This document shows positions 61,577 to 64,000 of a DNA stretch of 64,000 bases, piece by piece. The notes under the pieces were generated by a model that saw only the letters and a program-made list of their open reading frames with translations, did no database searches and was not told where the DNA came from. Both the position numbers and the translations under genes were made by a program. Each line of letters begins with the position of its first letter. Position 1 is the stretch's first letter. Origin of the DNA: Clostridiales bacterium (GTDB lineage: Bacteria; Bacillota; Clostridia; Christensenellales; Borkfalkiaceae); contig SVIP01000001.1 in the NCBI GenBank assembly GCA_015069425.1, positions 186,001 through 250,000 on the forward strand. The letters are read 5' to 3'.

Positions 61577-62398
61577 ATGAAACCAGAAAACAACTGCAGT
61601 AATTTAAGTAAAATACTTTATCAAAACAACACCGTCCATTTTAAAAATAATTCTATTTTCTTTTTAGAACACGCATCAAAAAATACAATACTACATTGGC
61701 ACGATGCTGTAGAACTCATCTACATTATAAAAGGAACTATTGAATTTAATTTTAATAGCGAGACTTTTACAGCAAGTGACCGAGAACTTATATTCGTTAA
61801 TGCAAATACAATTCATTCCTTTAACCACACGTCTACAACTGCCGATTATTATTTTCTTGTTGTAGAAAATAAATTTTTAAAAAACAATAATCTTTATTCA
61901 GAAACTGCATTTTTTGAGAAAAAATTAAATGATGAAGAAAGCCTTGCTTTCTTTGAAAAAATCATAAAGGAAAGTCAAAAGAACGATGATTTTTCAAATA
62001 TTGCAATTACATCAACAATAATGTCTCTTTTCGTACATCTTAATAGAAAATATTTAACCAAACCTAATCTAAGCAAAGTCGCAAGTAAACAATTGGAACT
62101 TGTTAAAAGCACGTTAACTTACATTAATGAGAATTATAAAGAAAAACTAAAGGTTGAAGACGTGGCAAATCAACTTTATTTTAGTAAAAGTTATCTTTCT
62201 CATACTTTTAAGAAAGTGACGGGGATATCTATAATTGATTATATTAATCTTGTAAAATGTCAGACGGCAAAAACACTAATTCTTAATGGTTTAGAAATTT
62301 TAGAAGCAGCAAAAGAGTGTGGATTTACAGATTTTTCTTATTTTACTAGAGTTTTCAAAAAAACGCTTGGTATTCTTCCGTCTAATGTTAAAAAATAA
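61577..62398 (+). CDS. AraC-family transcriptional regulator
   Basis: The N-terminal cupin domain shows LHWHDAVELIYIIKGTIEF; the C-terminal AraC domain shows YFSKSYLSHTFKKVTGISI and GFTDFSYFTRVFKKTLG. Start follows AAAGGA. It is divergent from the 61324 operon, with the palindrome at 61420-61452 between them, so it likely regulates the NagB-like operon. Length is 273 residues. Confidence 0.93.
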   Translation: MKPENNCSNLSKILYQNNTVHFKNNSIFFLEHASKNTILHWHDAVELIYIIKGTIEFNFNSETFTASDRELIFVNANTIHSFNHTSTTADYYFLVVENKFLKNNNLYSETAFFEKKLNDEESLAFFEKIIKESQKNDDFSNIAITSTIMSLFVHLNRKYLTKPNLSKVASKQLELVKSTLTYINENYKEKLKVEDVANQLYFSKSYLSHTFKKVTGISIIDYINLVKCQTAKTLILNGLEILEAAKECGFTDFSYFTRVFKKTLGILPSNVKK

Positions 62399-62408
62399 AA
62401 TGTAAAAA

Positions 62409-62440
62409 CGCCCCGAAAAACAAATGTTTTTCGGGGCGCT
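62409..62440. terminator. Bidirectional intrinsic terminator
   Basis: A GC-rich stem (CGCCCCGAAAAACA ... TGTTTTTCGGGGCG) is followed by T-rich sequence on either side between convergent genes. Confidence 0.9.
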
Positions 62441-62481
62441 AATATATTTTAACTTACAACACAAACTTAGTTTTAATACTA

Positions 62482-63609
62482 TTAAACCAATTTAAAAACC
62501 TGCGTTGCCATGGCTTTTAAATTTGAATATGCATTATCTGTATTCATCGCCTCTTCTAAACTACAAGGTTTTTGTAAGATAGGAAAATATGCATCAATAC
62601 CTGCACTATTGCACTTTTCTGCTCCATCTCCTATACAACCTGAAAAGGCTATTACCTTTTTATTATATTTTTTTGCAAGCTTTGCAACGCCTATGGGTGC
62701 TTTTCCCATAACGCTTTGTTTATCTAACCGACCTTCACCCGTTACAACGATATCAGCATCTTTGACAAAAGATTCTAAATTAGTTTCTTTTATAACGAGT
62801 TCTATTCCAGATTGCATTTTACCACGCAAATATGCTAAAAATGCAAAACCTAACCCCCCTGCTGCTCCTGCTCCCTCGGCATTTTTATCTGCGAACGAAT
62901 ATATTTCTTTGGTCAACTCCGCATATTTTTTTAACCACTCATCCATTAGAGGAATTGTTTCATCCGTGCCACCCTTTTGACGAGCAAAAACAGACGAACA
63001 CCCATTTTCACCACAAAGTGGATTTTTCACGTCGCAAGCGACCAAGAATTCGCAACCTCTTAAATCCTTATTTGCATTGTCGGTTACTATAGTTTTGAGA
63101 GTTTTTAAACCTATCGCGCCATGGGAAACTTGTTTACCTTTATCATCTAAAAAATCAAAGCCCAATGCTTGCAACATTCCAACACCGCCATCGTTTGTTG
63201 CACTACCACCAATACCAACAATAAATTTTCTACAGCCCTTATTAATAGCATCTAAAATCATTTCTCCTACACCATAGGTGGTTGTAAATAAAGGATTTCT
63301 TTCCTTGTCTTCAATCAGTGTCAACCCTGCGGCAGTAGCCATCTCAATTACAGCCGTTTTCCTTTTAGGAATGATTCCATATTTTGCAATTATTCTTTTA
63401 CCAACTGGGTTTAAAACAGATACTTCGTGTATTTCTCCTTCATTAGATAACACTATCGCCTCCATTGTTCCCTCGCCACCATCTGCAAGTGGGCAAACCG
63501 AAACCTCCGCTTCTGAAAAAACATTTTTAACTGCTTCTGAAATTGCTGTTCCCGCTTGAAAAGAGGATAAACTTCCTTTAAAGGAGTCTATTGCAACTGT
63601 TATTTTCAT
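62482..63609 (-). CDS. Glycerate kinase type 1 (GlxK/GarK family)
   Basis: The sequence has the glycerate kinase hallmarks: DSFKGSLSSFQAGTAISEA (~8-26), PLADGGEGTMEA (~41), GGSATNDGGVGMLQALG (~134-150) and VTGEGRLDKQSV (~285). The length of 375 residues is normal. It phosphorylates glycerate with ATP in the cytoplasm, to give 2- or 3-phosphoglycerate, and so could accept products of the dehydratase/aldolase pathway. It has its own promoter (TTGACT-17-TATTAT). Confidence 0.95.
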   Translation of the reverse strand: MKITVAIDSFKGSLSSFQAGTAISEAVKNVFSEAEVSVCPLADGGEGTMEAIVLSNEGEIHEVSVLNPVGKRIIAKYGIIPKRKTAVIEMATAAGLTLIEDKERNPLFTTTYGVGEMILDAINKGCRKFIVGIGGSATNDGGVGMLQALGFDFLDDKGKQVSHGAIGLKTLKTIVTDNANKDLRGCEFLVACDVKNPLCGENGCSSVFARQKGGTDETIPLMDEWLKKYAELTKEIYSFADKNAEGAGAAGGLGFAFLAYLRGKMQSGIELVIKETNLESFVKDADIVVTGEGRLDKQSVMGKAPIGVAKLAKKYNKKVIAFSGCIGDGAEKCNSAGIDAYFPILQKPCSLEEAMNTDNAYSNLKAMATQVFKLV

Positions 63610-63687
63610 TTAATCTCTCCTTTGCTTATTTTACATTTTGGATTAACAAAATAAAAAATACATATTAAGTTCTGTATCATAGTGCAT

Positions 63688-63716
63688 ATAATAGCAAAAA
63701 ATTAACTGCAAGTCAA
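63688..63716 (-). promoter_or_regulatory. Promoter of glycerate kinase gene
   Basis: On the minus strand TTGACT (63716-63711), 17 bp and TATTAT (63693-63688), with AAAGGAG before the ATG at 63609. Confidence 0.75.
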
Positions 63717-63814
63717 ATCAAATTTTATATTACCAGCGACCAGGTATAAGTTTTCTGCACTTAAATTTGATTTAAATTATAACTTTATTCAATCATCTGA
63801 ATCATATAATCAAC

Positions 63815-63848
63815 GAAAAAAAAACCGCATTTTATGCGGTTTTTTTCT
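63815..63848 (-). terminator. Intrinsic terminator
   Basis: AAAACCGCA and TGCGGTTTT pair around a short loop and sit between A- and T-runs after the FGGY kinase stop. Confidence 0.85.
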
Positions 63849-63863
63849 TTTAATTTATTAATT

Positions 63864-64000
63864 TTATTTTATAAACGCTCTTATTGCTGCTCCAACTGCA
63901 CCACTATCAACACCGTACACTACTTCAACAGGTTTATTAATAACGTAACGTATTATATCCACCCATAGTTTACTTTGTGAAGGACCTCCTGCCATCTTAA
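63864..64000 (-). CDS. FGGY-family sugar kinase, C-terminal fragment (window edge)
   Basis: Only the last 45 or so residues are in the window: MAGGPSQSKLWVDIIRYV and VYGVDSGAVGAAIRAFIK, then TAA. The GG-x-x-S-x-L-W and ADEx-like DSGAVGAA ends are typical for xylulokinase-like FGGY enzymes. The gene continues past the edge. Confidence 0.85.
   Translation of the reverse strand, partial: KMAGGPSQSKLWVDIIRYVINKPVEVVYGVDSGAVGAAIRAFIK

Noticed and set aside
62510-62980. Long plus-strand open frame opposite the glycerate kinase
   Set aside because: The minus-strand frame has all glycerate kinase motifs; the plus frame is low-complexity, has no ribosome site, and is explained by codon bias of the real gene.

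Overview
The window is AT-rich DNA with dense bacterial gene packing, Shine-Dalgarno starts (ATG, some GTG) and many AraC-type regulators. The mix of amino-sugar, galactoside and sugar-acid catabolic genes, lipoproteins and large secreted repeat proteins fits an uncultured gut-type Clostridia member (Firmicutes). That placement is inference: there is no rRNA or marker gene. I see no tRNA gene, CRISPR array, transposase or phage gene. Almost all metabolic operons are on the minus strand, and each block has an AraC regulator beside it, usually divergent.

Layout. (1) 1-13974, minus: one apparent long operon starting with a type I dehydroquinase-like enzyme, then two MDR dehydrogenases, an amidohydrolase, a DMT exporter, a DUF4838 lipoprotein, a CUT1 sugar ABC importer (binding protein and two permeases, no ATPase), and two paralogous secreted repeat proteins with a 41-aa peptide gene between them. 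(2) 14169-21578: AraC; a Gfo/Idh/MocA plus epimerase pair; a scar region (17047-17576) holding an SGNH hydrolase fragment; a phosphotriesterase-like / creatinase-like / TIM-barrel-like operon; a second AraC. (3) 21675-34171, minus: a tight ten-gene cytoplasmic glycan operon (GH20, nagB, GH63-like, nagA, GH36, Nif3-like, polysaccharide deacetylase, aldose epimerase, DMT transporter, SGNH esterase). (4) 34250-40581: two GLUG-like repeat proteins with a translationally coupled 47-aa peptide gene; the upstream repeat gene is cut off head-to-head against a truncated beta-helix gene at about 39465. (5) 40680-46196: Gfo/Idh/MocA, two AraC genes, a beta-helix lipoprotein, an AXE1 esterase. (6) 46328-50697, minus: AtuA-like, DUF4387, M20, and a two-subunit Fe-S hydro-lyase. 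(7) 50878-55819, minus: M24, enolase-superfamily dehydratase, DapA-like aldolase, Zn-ADH, cupin, galM, with a PocR-AraC regulator. (8) 57033-62398: two NagB-superfamily paralogues, an amidohydrolase_2, a divergent NagA, and an AraC. (9) 62482-64000: glycerate kinase and the end of an FGGY sugar kinase.

How it works together (inference): secreted repeat and beta-helix proteins bind or process host or plant glycans outside the cell. Imported oligosaccharides are trimmed inside by GH20/GH36/GH63-like enzymes. GlcNAc-6-P goes through NagA/NagB to fructose-6-P. Sugar acids go through dehydratase, aldolase, ADH and glycerate kinase to central metabolism.

The most unusual items are the short peptide genes placed directly before large secreted repeat proteins, with a short motif shared with a large protein's C-terminus; the head-to-head truncation junction; a NagB paralogue pair of which one has lost catalytic residues; AraC genes that look leaderless; and palindromes that overlap or flank promoters.
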